A stretch of DNA of 64,000 nt from Margaritispora aquatica (GCA_007644065.1 VJWN01000001.1:1068340-1132339), one strand, 5' to 3'; positions 34,515 to 46,878 are shown, counted from the stretch's first letter. Translations and numbers: made by a program. The notes: generated by a model from the sequence alone, not told the origin.

Positions 34515-36051
34515 ATGAGTATATCATCCAAGAGAGTAAAGGCAAAAGTCTGTGTGCTTGCCTCATCCGCAAAACATTTATTCTAACTACCTTTATCTTT
34601 AGCAATACCTCCACCGATTCGAGCGAGAATCAATACTCATCCAGGTGCGGCACACAGATGGAACACCGCGATAAAAAGTTGGGTCGAAACCCCTTGCAAA
34701 GAAAATCAGGGAGAGGATGAAACCAATGTTATTAGAATTAGATTATCCGTTTTGTTATCATATGTTCCTGAGATTGAATTTCTGTCTCAATTGCCTGATG
34801 GCCTGATAATGTCATTCCATCCCATGATATTGCTCAAAGCTCGGCTCTTCGAACTCATCACCAACTCCAAAAAGAAGAGTTTTCTTGCGACCTGGACAAA
34901 AGAATTTGCGGCAGATGAATTATTGTTGCAGATTGCCCGACCGTTAAGACAAGAAGATATCGAAATTCTGGCCTGAACTTGAAGCAGAAAATCTTGCCAA
35001 GGAGATCCAATCTCTCCAGGTCTGTAGCGTCGGAGATTGGTTTCCAGCATCGTTTGATCTATTCACTAGCTGGTTGAAGGCAGACCAATACGTTCAAAAC
35101 TTCCATGATGGTCTCAAGCGCGAAATTACGCGAACCTATGCTCGAGGCTTGAAACAACTCGGCGCACCAGACTATCATAACCCATTAGATGAAATGACTA
35201 AAAATATTCATAGTTTGGTGCACCGTGTTGACAGGCTCAGTAACATGGGATCACATGGCTTATCACTGGCCTCCCATTTGATTCTATTTCTTGGTTGGCA
35301 TACATACACAGAGAACTTGGAGCTAAATCGTGGCATGGATCGGTGTTTCGATACAAAGCTTGACACGTCTATGGTTCGCACGGCGATGTCTTTGTCAAGA
35401 GGGAAAATAGATTTCGATACCGCAGATGCTTTAGCTACCCTCAATGCTGAAATGGAATTATTGTCGCGAAGCCACACTAGCTTGTCGTACTTCTCTCAGT
35501 CGGTAAAGCTTCTCTCCAAGCTAGCCCCCGAAGCTGCAAAGGTGTACACCAAAGAAACACATGACGAACTCAAGGCCAACATCGAGAAGGAGCTGAGAGT
35601 GTTGACGAAGCGGCTGAACATATACAAGGCTGATCAGAAGCTTCCCACTTCCGACTGGCTTGGAGAGAGTTTAACCCCATTTTTGCCGAAAATCAGCAAG
35701 CTAGCCAGCGACGACCAGGGATTTTGTCTAGCTTTAGAGCTGATCGTCTATCTGGGCGAAAGCTCTGTTCCACATGATAGTAACTTTGGTCCTCTATACG
35801 GCTGGCCGAAAGCGGACTACAAAATCAAGCGTCAGATGGATGCTGAAGCGGATCAAGTTTTAGCAGGGCCTTTGGAGCGCTGGCAAATTGAGAATAAGGA
35901 AAAGAATTGGTACAGAAAATTATCGGAGACAGACTTTCCTGCGCTTCATCAACGGCTTCTGGCAACGTCAGTCAAACTTAAAGACTCTAACGCTGGCATT
36001 ACCACTTTCTTTTCTAAATCGCTTGAGAATTTCGCGTCTATTTTGCAATGA
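34515..36051 (+). CDS. Unrecognised protein of three ~150-residue repeat modules, frame-disrupted
   Basis: The likely start is the ATG at 34515, with a 4-base first exon (34515-34518). An 84-nt intron follows (gtatat ... ctaac ... tttag) and exon 2 starts at 34603, giving MTIPPPIRARINTHPG. Exon 2 stays open to a TGA at 34974-34976; coding resumes one frame over and runs to 36051. A gene predictor could bridge this with an 85-nt intron (34943-35027), giving 455 residues. Module spacing instead favours a one-base frame disruption near 34960-34970. Three modules share a motif of the form I/V-x-x-L-S/A, then G-L/F, then hydrophobic residues: IEFLSQLPDGLIMSFHPM (34773), VDRLSNMGSHGLSLASHL (35227) and ISKLASDDQGFCLALELI (35692). 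Each ends with a Phe-rich segment. The protein is predicted helical. No family is recognised. Confidence 0.55.
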
Positions 36052-36751
36052 ACTTGGTCAGGTATGGTAGGGCTTTGTGCACAAACTGGCAGTTCTCCCT
36101 TGCTCACTACTAGATAGATCGCAAAATGGATATGCACTTTGAGAGCACTTAGAAGTTATATATCAGTATCACATAAAATACAAAACATGTAAAATAAAAT
36201 AAAAACTCAAAGTTCGTGAGCTTTTTTAATGTCTTGTTAATTGCTGAAGCCCTGTCTTTTCAACGAACGGTTCGCAATTGCGTTTCCCTCGAGATTCACT
36301 TGAATTAAGACAATAACCTCCATTCCTTAGCCTTCCTATTCTTTGATTTCCCCAAATTGGATTGTCTTTTTATGCAATCTTATGGTCTATTCTGGACAAT
36401 AAAGGACTTCTCGCTAAATGTGACAAAATATTAAATTTGGGCCGTAGTACGGGACAGAAGTTGTCATCTAGATGTCGCTTCGCCTGAACCAGTAGCAAGG
36501 GCCTGGAATCGATTCATTCTTTATTTATTACTAATATGATGGTCGACCACTGATTGTCGCCTATCTGCAAAAGTGAATGTAAAGAACATTTGCTAATCTT
36601 GTGGCCGGCTTTCTCAGTGCAGGCGAATTACATCTCGACTACAACCCTTTTTCTTCTTCGGCAAACACCATTCTCCAACACGACATTAATCTCAACTTTA
36701 GCGATAAATCCGGTAAACTTTCATTGATAACCATCAACACCAAAGATAAAC
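36052..36751. other. Intergenic region upstream of the SDR-like gene
   Basis: 700 bases, AT-rich around 36160-36230. It should hold the promoter and leader of the next gene. The open frame at 36601-36861 overlaps the gene's first exon but is not the coding frame. Confidence 0.4.
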
Positions 36752-38200
36752 ATGGCATCGCAGCATGTACTCGTAAGTCCTTCTTTCATGCTCCCCACGA
36801 ATTCATTCTCACACATATTAGATATTTCATGTGGATGGCCACCTGGGATTTCACATCTTGAAGCAAGTTCTCGAAGAAGGTCATCACGTACGTGCTGTCG
36901 TTGCAGAGCAAGAGAGTCTTGAGCTTGTCAAAGGAACTGCATCACGGTTGGGCTTGCCAGCCTTCGAGCTCTTCTGTCTTAAGGATATGTTGCTAGACGA
37001 GCAGGTATTCGATAAGGTTGTCGAAAGCGCAAACTCCATCATGATTTCTGCACCTAACTTGAAGGCAGTAAGTTCAATCTAAGTCCAATATTGTACGATA
37101 GGAGCTAATGGGTCTACGCAGCAAAATGGCACTCTTCGAGATAACTTGCTGTCTGCTGCACAGGCTGAAATGGCAGTATTGAAGGCTGCTGCGAAGTCAG
37201 CTTCACTGAAGCGTATCATCATCACTTCATCAGTTTATGCCCTTGATATTCTTGCCCTTGATGAAAACGTCCCACTAAAGGGTAAGTACTCTCTCTTCCA
37301 AAGATAGGGTCTTCGGATTCTATAACCTGATCAAACTGCCGAATTAGAGCAAAGGCTAATGCTCGTTGTTTAGCTACCAGTCTTGGACCCCTGCCAGAAC
37401 CTCGTGTTGCCCCAGGCTCGGTTATGGAAACCTGTCTCCTGTCATATCGTCAACGACGTGCTAACTACATCAACTTCCTTATGACCCGAACACCCAGCTT
37501 CGATGCGATTCACATCTTTGTCCCTGTTGTTCTTGGACATGACTATCTAGCATACACAGCCGCTTACATGGAGCTTAGTGGCACAAACAAACATGTCGTT
37601 GATATCATTCGAGGTGTCAACAGTGCCGGTAATCTAGTGACTGGTGCGGTTCACGTGGTATGTTATATTTCTTCATCTTTTAAGACAACCTCTAATTCTG
37701 AGTGATTAGGGAGATTGTGCCAAAATTCATGTACATGCTTTGTATCCCAACATCGAGGGAAACAGAGATTACGTTGCCAATACCTGCTACGTTGACTGGT
37801 GCCACAAGAATTCCCAAGGATTTGTAAGTTGAGATCTCCCTTATTCAGCCAACAATCTGCTAGCATAATAGTTATATCTATGCTGACGTATTTGCAGAGT
37901 ATTTTCGACTACGTTCTCTGGAAGCTCTTCGGCGACAAGCTGCCAGAGACTAAGCTCAAGACAGGGGGCAGCATCGGAAACTTCCCTGTTCGTTTTGACA
38001 CTACGGAGACGGAGAAGATGTTCAACATCAAATGGCAAGACCTTGAGACACAGATCAAGGAGGTTGTTGTCCAATATCAGGGCTTGCTACATGCCGAAAG
38101 CATTGAGGCTGCAAGCACCGAGGTTGCAAGCACTGAAGTAGCAACCGTCGAGCCGAAGACCCCTGTGGTTGAGAAGAGACGCACTAGAAAGAGAGGATGA
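36752..38200 (+). CDS. Extended-SDR-like protein (dihydroflavonol-reductase type) with degenerate active site
   Basis: Six exons, 36752-36772, 36822-37067, 37122-37281, 37374-37657, 37710-37823 and 37898-38200, give 375 residues. All introns are GT-AG with phase-matched joints. The order of elements follows the DFR/GRE2-like extended SDR family: MASQHVLI, then HILKQVLEEGHHVRAVV, SIMISAPNLKAQNGTL, KRIIITSSVYAL, PSFDAIHIFVPVVLG, VNSAGNLVTGAVHVGDCAKIHV, and a short helical end. Two signatures are altered. The nucleotide-binding TGATGFIG is replaced by FHVDGHLG, and the region of the catalytic Y-x-x-x-K reads CLLSY. The last 35 residues are a repetitive tail (ASTEVASTEVATVE) ending in RRTRKRG. 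Catalysis is doubtful; a binding or regulatory role is possible. Confidence 0.78.
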
Positions 38201-41200
38201 AGTAGCAGAGTGCGTGATTTTGAAGATGGGAGTATCTCGAATTGAAATACTTAGTTTGAGCAATGGTCATTCAAAGTGCTGCTGTGGACTTGTCCTAGAA
38301 GCTAGATACCACCGAGATTCCGGAAACACAAACTGGGATAGACTTCACAAATATGGATGGTATGCCTGACATTTCTAGTACAAAGTCTGAACTGCGTGTG
38401 AAGTAATACCCCTGCTGTGATTTGAGAAGCAGCAGAGTAGTCAACTAAAATATTTACCTTACTTTCCTAAAGTTCGACCACAGCGCGACAGCGAACCCAG
38501 ACTTACAGGCATCAGCCCATATACTCCTCTGAAACAAACCCTTCCTAACACATGTGTCCTGTAGTGATCAAAAGATCTGGAGCTTAGATCCCTAGGAGGT
38601 AATTCAATTGATTACGGAGTGGAAGAAAGAGAGAAAGCAAGCAATCAAGAAAGAAGGTAACTTATATGGATGGAAGGTGAATGGGGTTTTCCGGTCGTGA
38701 AGGGTACGAGGAGGTAAAAGGGATGAGGTGAGGGGTGAGGTGCGGTGATGTTTGGTGAACGAACGAACAAACATTTCAATTTAGGCAGAGTTATGCAGCA
38801 CAAAAACAATCGCGAAACAATTATCTAACCATGAACATTGAAGCAAACATTTATCTTTCGACCGCACTCACCCATGATTGCTGGGAATTGCGACGTGGAC
38901 GTAATCTCGAAAAGTGTGGTGATTGACTGTGAAGTATTTGAGTAAAAATGACATGTATTTTTATAATTGCTTTTGATCAACGCTGGTGATACACTTTTCT
39001 TCACGTCAAAATTAATGTGATTTGAGTTTCAGTGGTATCTTGCGATGATTGATGCAGAACTTTAGCTTTAAATTGAGGTACATTTTGACAAATTCATTGG
39101 AATTTGAGCACTTCCATCCTTGGGAACGGAACTTGCTGCCTCTCTGCCTTAATTCTTGGAATCGATCTTCTTTCTACTTAGTCATATACTAGTGTAGATG
39201 TCAACTGCTGCATAATTCTTACTCTCTTGGTTTTACCTCCGCTCTTTTGCAGGACGCATTATATCGTGTTCAATGATAACTGTTCCCTATGCAAGACAGT
39301 GTTTCACACAGCAAGACTCGGAGCTTAGAGCTTGGTGCAGACTTTAAAAAGAGGACTAAGACTGACTACGGATTTGTATCAAAGATATAGAAAGATCGGC
39401 ATACTTGTAATAGGGAGACGAATCTTCTTAGCAGTTTGCTAGCGACTCAATGAAAATTAGTCATTGCCGCCTTTCCTTCCCTTTCCTCCACCTTGATAGC
39501 AATGTTTGCCGAGCTTGTTGATACATAATTTCAGAGATATTGTGTATTTTTATATCTCTTTGGGTATTCCTTAGGTGTGCATAGTTTTTTTAATATGGGA
39601 AAGCTGGATTCGATGACAACTTATTCGTGATTGTAACTTTCTGTAATGCTTTATGAGCAGCCCTGAGATTTTTGACATGATTGGCTGATCTCGTGTGTTC
39701 GCTTGGTCTTAAAAGTGCGAGGTAAAAGACAATAGTTATTACTTGGCCAGAGAAGAAGGTGCGGGTTAGTATACCCCATGATGCGAACGACGTTGTGTTT
39801 TACAAACGGAAATTGGGCCATACAAAAAGAAAAGCAACATAGCATACGGTTAAGACTGTTGGGTGATGTTTCATCCTCGAAGAGTTCACTTTTCTTTGTT
39901 TGCAATGTCTTTGTTGAAGTTCATGTGGAGACCACATGGGCAAAACGCTGCTCACTTTGCGAATTTTGGCGCCAACAACCTACTTCGTTTCGAGCTCGTT
40001 TCTTTGAAGTTGATGGTATCATATTATCATATACTTGCCAGATTGATTTAGACGTGGTTCTTTGGGGTTTAAGATTGAGAAGTGGCTGTTGTCGTTGGGT
40101 ATAAAGTTTTATGCCTCTATTTCGTCCACAAGTATTCTTCAATTTGATGACGCTTCGATTTGGGGTTTTCTTCTGTCCACAAGTGCCCTCTAGTTTGACG
40201 AGACTTTGAATTTAAACTATATACGTTAAGAAGCTGCAGTTCAAGAATCGCGTACTCAAAGTGCGTCACCTTGGTGCCTTTGATCAATATACCCCCTTTC
40301 ACAAAATCAATCTCGCCCGATCAAAGCATATTCTCAGACTGATTCTCTTTGCCTCTTTGAAATTATAAGATAAATCTAGCCTCTCTTGGCCGTTCAATTT
40401 GCGCTAGAACCTGACATAACCTGACCGTCAATATGCATGATGTTGTCTTGAGATCTATTGCCCATTCCTCGCCTATAGAAACCAAATCTCGAACATACAT
40501 ATTTCCCCGAATCCTCAGATGAGCGGAAGTGGTCTGATCTTGATGGAATATATCAGGGGAAAACTAAAGCCTCTTCATGTAAGCAGGTGTGAAAAGGATT
40601 CTGCAGCAAGCCGAGTCTCTCCACACACTATGTCCGAGTTAATAATGTGGTTTTCCCTTCTTCCTCTGACTTGGAGAAATGTGATGATCGTCACAGGGTT
40701 TAATCCGTGCAGCCGTTCGAGACATTGTCTATTCTATCCAACTTCGGCCTCGGCTGCTCGGCTACATTATTATCAAGTTCCTCGAATAGCAGACTCGATG
40801 GTCGAGAAAAGGGTGGAGGACGCATCTGGGCTCGGTGTCACCCAAGGCTTCAATGTTCCTCCACCAGAAGATTTTCTCAACGCCACATATCCAATGAATC
40901 CATCAGGTTGGTCACATTGTTGGTAAACAATGGCATTCTCCGGGCCGAGATCTTGGCCCTCGCTTGGGCTCCCAGGATCGCTGGAAATTCCGATGACGGG
41001 ATCAGCTTGATCAGCTTGATCACCAAAGCTGTGCGTACTGTCGGGTCTCAGGGTTCCACCCCACGGTCCGAGCAGGACTGAACCCATGTTATTCGCCTCC
41101 GCCATCTAGACGACGCTCAGACAACCACAAGCGATCACTTCGCAATCATCGCGAGGATGTCAGGCAGCTTCCCGATTCGCAACAAAAACGTTCGTGCTGA

Positions 41201-42787
41201 GACATTGATTCTCCTGCAGAGAGGCTGACCGAATCCAGTGCTTTGAGTCGCGAGTCGTGAGCAATGACAATGCAGAAGCTGATGTCGATGGCTGAAATAT
41301 GAGCAGTGCTCTGAGTCGTGAGCAATGACAATGGAGAAGATGATATCGATATCGATGGCTGAAGGCTGAAGGCGGGCAGTATGAGGTCTGATCCTCAATG
41401 TGATAGAATTGGATGAGGCGGTCGACAGAGGCGCAAGATCGAAAGATGCCATTTGTTGCGAGGGGCAGGTCTGGGGACGATGTTGGCGTACGGAGTATTC
41501 ACCGTAACTCATATCCCTCTGTCAGCACAAAGCGATTGTATGCCTTCGTGGAGTGGGGAAGAATAAGGTAAGGCTTTTCTCCTGTCTTTACGACGGGAGA
41601 GCAGTGACCCATCCGGCTTGTCTTGCCCTTGGGGCGTACTTTATCTTTCTTGTGGCCTGGAAAGAACCAAGTTTTACGTTCAAAATCCGGATTCTTGATG
41701 TTCATCCGCTTGATTGTTTTCATTGCATGATTGTAGTATCTGAGGGAACTGTAAAGTGTAACAGTTATTCTCATGTTCTCGTTGTAAGGTATTTCTTGCC
41801 TAGGTCTAATCCTCCATTTTCCATGGCAGTTTCTGTGTGCCAGTACTAAGGTACTGTGTCCGTCAAGATCTGTAATGTCTTTGTCTCAGTTGTTTATTGA
41901 ATATCTATCTTAGGTAAGGTACGGTATGGTACTTTATCTAAGGTATGTAGCTGTTCGGACACTAGTGACCATTCAATATCTGAATCTGCTTTGCTCCGGC
42001 TTTGCCTTCCTTCCATCTTTGGAAGGAACCTCACTTCCATTTGACTAATCAAGCGTCCCGTCTCTTCTCCAAAAATCTCCAAGCACAAGCACAGCTTGTG
42101 CGGCCTTAATATTTTCTCTACATCTCCACACCTCAAATCTCCTATTTCACCTGAATTCGGTCCTTTCACACTCCTTCAATTTCCAGCTGAGGTCGTAATT
42201 CCCTACACGCCTTTCCTTCTCCCTTCTCGCTTCTCGTACCACCTGGGTAGTCAGTGAGTTTTTCAACCGTCGGCCTCTGCGAGACACCTCGTTCTACCAG
42301 AGTACGTCCTCGGAGTACACATTCTTCCCTCGAACTCTATTCGTCGACCCCAGGAAAATTTGGCAGATTACCTAGACTGCTTCGGATGTTAGTGTCAGGT
42401 ACGGTGAACTCAGTATCTCAGCCAAACTCCACTTTCGATTGTCCAAGCGTAGAACAAGGAGGGGCATATATGCTGGCTCCTATATTTCCTGTCTGACACC
42501 TCCCAATCCCAGTTTCTATATCCTCGAGTCTGTTCCCAGTTTCCATCTACCGAATACGATTCGAATCATCGAGTATCCGGAATTCAGCGACTACAGGCTC
42601 TCAGTGGTTGTCGCCTCGATCACTTTGATTGTGTTGTGTGCTTGGACTAACTCACTTGTACCCGAGCGAAACCATGCACATATTTTACAGATAATATTTA
42701 ACAATAACACGAAGCTATTGAAGCCCAGTTCAAGCATACACAATCAATTCCCGAGACCATCTAGTTCTCAGGGCGATCTTCCTCAAC
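38201..42787. other. 4.6 kb gene-poor region and MHYT gene leader
   Basis: No supported gene. Forward and reverse frames at 39778-40104, 40519-40926, 40773-41105, 41135-41512 and 41894-42169 overlap each other, and none resembles a family. The final 600 bases (42150-42787) are C/T-rich like a fungal promoter and 5' leader. A diverged tandem duplication lies near 41.3 kb. Confidence 0.4.
41239..41370. repeat. Diverged tandem duplication, unit about 65 bases
   Basis: The string gagtcgtgagcaatgacaat occurs twice, about 65 bases apart, followed both times by a g-rich stretch ending gatatcgatggctgaa or tgtcgatggctgaa. A shorter gatatc/gatggctgaagg stutter follows the second copy. Confidence 0.7.
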
Positions 42788-45444
42788 ATGGACACAACGA
42801 ACGCGACTTCATTCACTCAGTCGTCAACTGAGTTGACTGATTTGCAAGGTCAGATCATCTCCAGAAGTTTTGGTCCTGGCTTTGTCATACTGTCGTATTT
42901 CGTCAGTTATGTAGGATCATGGACCACATTAGAGCTTCTACATCGAAGAACTTCCATAAAGGGAGCGTATAACTGGTGCGTAGAACACATTTTTATTGGT
43001 CCTGGGATAAAATCATAGTATTGACAACATCAGGTTCCTCCTCGTTAGCTCTTCAGTAACCATGGGTGGTATTGCGGTATGGTCGATGCACTTCATTGGC
43101 AATCGAGCCATTGTTCTCGGTGGCGGTGATCCTGTGCTCCAGATTATGTACAGCCCAAGCTTTACCATTTTATCATTCTTCATTCCGGTCATTGTTGTGT
43201 TCCTTGCCTTTGTAACCGTTGGTGCAGCAAGCAACAGTCTCAGCCTTATTCGACTCAGCCTGGGTGGTACACTTGCTGGGTTCGGAATCTGCGGAATGCA
43301 CTATCTAGGACAGGCCGGTATTTCGAACTATGATTGCACCTACAGTACATTATGCGTCGTGGGAGCCGCAGTAATTGCTGTCCTGGCTAGTGTTGGAGCA
43401 CTCGTCACATTTTTTATCCATCGCAACTCTTGGAAAACCAGATGGTGGAAGAGAGCTGCTTGTGCGATAATTCTTGCGAGTGCTGTCTCGGGAATGCACT
43501 GGGTCGCCTCTGTAGGTACTGTATATCGACTCCGAAAAGTGGATCCCAAATTATCTTCTATTTTGTCTCGGAGCTCGACAGTGGTTATTGTATTAATATT
43601 GGTGAGTGAATCCCAAATTCCTTATGTGGATTGATATTCTAACATAAATAGTCCGTGGTTGCATGCTCCATCCTTCTCCTGTTCATGTTCCTTGCCCAGA
43701 GAAGACTTGTTCTACTTGCAAGACGAGCTCAGCAGGTTGTACTTGCAGTTGCGGTCTTCGATCTAGATGGGAAAATTCTCGTCTCGGCGGAAGGTCTTCT
43801 ACCCACACGGAAAATTACTAATACTTGGCTTGAACAGGCATGTGTTTAATCTTAACTTAATCCTTCGATTGCTAACTTGGCTAGTCTCTAAATGATGTAT
43901 TCAATGTATCGCACCCTGTCTTCCTCTGGATGTTCCGCACCTCGCGACACTGGCTTGGTATTGCTCATTTAATTCCCTCGATGAGAAGCCACATCAATCA
44001 GATCGGACTAAGGGGACTGTTGGGATCGAAAGACGAACATCTTCTTAATGATGATGGCGAGCCTATCGAAAACTATACGCTGGTATTTCGTGAGCTCTTT
44101 TGTGTCGCAGCAGCAGACCTAGCAGCCAGTCTTCATCAGCCAATTGAGAAGATTGGCGTTCTCTTTGATGAGTTGATGAGCACCGGGACAGGGGCCGAAG
44201 AGAAAGCTCAGAACACTAAGCGAGCTCGTGCCACGAGGGGAAAAAGCGTTGCAACTACAGTTTCAGGAGAGGACCTGGAAATGGACTCTTACGGAATATC
44301 TGGAAAGGGCCAATTGCTTTTTCTGGTGCAAAAAGTTGGACGTCGTGAAGCTGAGAGTTTCCAAGCTGCTGGCTATCGTTTTGCCAGCATCCCACAGGTG
44401 GTTTCGATCTTGTCATCTAGCCTTCAAGTCAAGCCTAGTCCACTCACTCGCCGTCTCAATGTTATGCAAGAATATGTCAACGAACCGCACATGCTTGATC
44501 CGGGTGTTCATATAGCTCTTTTTGCTATCCGGGCATCTCTAGGTGCAGGACGTCATGGTTTTGACCTTTTGGCTCGCAAGGATGCTAAAAATCAGCTCCC
44601 AACCATGCAGTTGAGCACGGAACCCCTGGAGGACTGGCAATGGGATTATATCAAGACCATGGACACATTTCCTTTGGGCGTATGCATGAAAGCTATTAAC
44701 AAAGCTACCAAAGCCAGCAACCCATCAAAGAAAGAACAAACATTTGCGAAGCTCCTTCTCGTTACACTCGAGACACTCAAAGCGGAAATTGAAGATCCCT
44801 TTGTCAACGATGCTCTTCTGATAGGCAGACCTATCGATGCACCGTGTCGTACAGAGAAACCTGGCTCTCCTCCCAATAGAGCTCAATTAATGTGTTTCAC
44901 TGTCATCGTGCCAATTCATGGCCGCGCACCTGGCAAGAAACTATTGTTCGAGCCGTTGAGCTTCTTCAATATGCAGCAACATGTCTATTCAAAATCACCA
45001 GATCATGAAGCCTTCGCCCGAAAAACTCATCGAGAGTTCAAGGCCCTACTTAACCTTGAGAAAAACGGCGGCGTTTCTGAGGGCGGTAGCTTCCCTGCCA
45101 TTTATAGCATGTCCCCTTACAACGCGAGCTTTCCCCACAGCAGATCCGGTGACGCTGCAGACACCACGAACAAGATATCTAAGGTCAGATTTTGGGATCG
45201 CTTCTCTCCCAATTCAAGTCCATCAGTAGCCCAGACCGCTGCTATGGCCAATACCGATGGAGATATGTTCAGTCCTCAAACACAAGACGAATCAAGTAAT
45301 GGAGGTCTCCTGGTGCCAACTAGTACGGTAAAGGTCAGGGAGCCGAAACCACAAATATCAGCGGAGGAGGAAGAGAAGGATCAGAAGACCTTCATCGATG
45401 AGTTGTTCTTCCTCACCATACAAAAGAAAGGGGCTGTTCGATGA
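42788..45444 (+). CDS. MHYT-domain integral membrane protein
   Basis: Four exons, 42788-42975, 43034-43601, 43652-43837 and 43885-45444, give 833 residues. Introns 1 and 2 are GT-AG; intron 3 most simply uses a GC donor (CAG|gcatgt ... ggctag). The N-terminal 270 residues hold about seven membrane helices with three copies of the MHYT motif (SMHFIG at 80-85, GMHYLG, GMHWVA), the proposed metal-binding sensor pattern of this domain. The remaining ~560 residues are soluble, beginning with a PAS-like segment (VVLAVAVFDLDGKILVSAEG) and ending in a Ser-rich tail. Bacterial MHYT domains are usually fused to GGDEF/EAL or kinase modules; none is seen here. A sensory role at a membrane is inferred from the family; the ligand (suggested in the literature to be O2, CO or NO via metal) is untested. 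Confidence 0.85.
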
Positions 45445-46180
45445 GGTAGTTTGTACAGTGTTGTACAGGAGTCTGAAAAAGGCTGCCCCTTTATGCAAGA
45501 TACCCATGTGGATGGTTCACGATTGAGCCGAGGATTTGGAGTTGGTGGCTATCATTTTGGTTGGCGTTGCATTGGGGTGATGGGTAATGGGTAATGGTAG
45601 TTAGCAATTTCCACAAAGAAGTGGTGCTGTTGTTAGAAAATTGCTTAAATTGCTGTAGCTATAGAGATATGAACTACTTGCTTCTATACCTACCTTTGGC
45701 CAAGATTTAATAACTGCTTGCACCCAAATGAGTAAGTGTTGTGAACTATTGTTCCCGTCCTCAACCAAAGAAGGCGAATCTGATCAGCACCTTCCTCTGG
45801 TAATTATGGCTGCTCGATGTTTGTCGTCTCTTCTGTCATGAGAGCTGCAACCCTTAGGATTCACATCTTGCTTTCTCAAATCTATATAGTTTAGCATTGC
45901 TTACAAATCATACCCTTTTGTCATAATATAGACCTCAAATACCTCACCAGCCACTTTCTCTCGTCCATCCAACCCCAAGGCAACACCGAGAACAGCATGT
46001 CTTTGCCGACATCTACTTATCTAAGCTATGCTTCTAATTCTGGGTTTGATCCTGGATCTACAAGACAAACGAGTCCATGCCAAAGATCCCAGACCAAGGG
46101 CGTAGTCGACAAAACAAGTGTGATGAAAGAGAATATCAGATAATCAGAGCATCGGGCATGGGTTTTCGGAGGACGACGAA
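45445..46180. other. Intergenic region after the MHYT gene
   Basis: 736 bases with no coding potential recognised. Confidence 0.45.
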
Positions 46181-46878
46181 ATGGATCACCTACCTTTACG
46201 AACGAAGCGCGAGTCTAAATTACCGAACGCGGAATTGAAAGAGATTACTAAGGGAGGAAAAGGTAACGATGATGGTATAACTGCAGATGAGATTTTTGAT
46301 GCGTCGAAGGAGGTCAAGCCTAAGTCTGGATCTGAATCTGACCCTGGGAGCAAGGATATCGACAAATTTGGAGCCATTTATGAGTCTCCAGATAAGCGAG
46401 TCGTGGCTAGGTCGTTCACGATGGCGCGGTCGAAATCCGTGCCTAGAAGGGAGATCTGCAATAACTCGGAGTATCCCTTGGTGAGGGAGGGCTTCGTTCA
46501 TTTCAAAGGTGTATATCATCATAGTGATCCTGGATTCAATTCAGATGCTTGGATATATATTCATTCGTGGAGACAAGGACGGGAACTTCTCGCTCAAATG
46601 TTGCAACTCCTGCTGGCGTCTTGATAGAGCCGAAAAGTGAAACTGCCTTCATCGTTACGTCAAAAATGATCGTCTCAGCCACGTCACCGGTGTCTTCTGC
46701 CGTCGGATTTAGACGACCCTTGTCCATACAGCATATCCTCTTGAATACCTTCATGGGCCACATCGGTATTCCGCCGGACTGGATACGGTATAACGACACT
46801 GCTCTTGATGAATTCCTTGGTGTAGGTGCTAGTGGGCTGGCCAGGTCAGTTTGTTTGCTTTCTGCTCCAGATACATGA
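46181..46878 (+). CDS. Doubtful hypothetical gene, possibly frameshifted
   Basis: An ATG at 46181 opens a 147-codon frame to 46624, rich in charged residues (MDHLPLRTKRESKLPN). From about 46549 a second forward frame is open for 109 codons and has a more protein-like composition (VETRTGTSRSNVATPAGVL, then HIGIPPDWIRYNDTALDEF). I found no intron with matching phase and normal length to join them: the obvious gtgtat ... ttcag pair is only 36 nt and out of phase. It could be one frame-disrupted gene, two unrelated frames, or none. Reverse frames overlap, which lowers confidence. Confidence 0.25.

Noticed and set aside
40519..41105. Overlapping forward and reverse frames of 110-135 codons
   Set aside because: They contradict each other, have no splice partners, and resemble nothing known.
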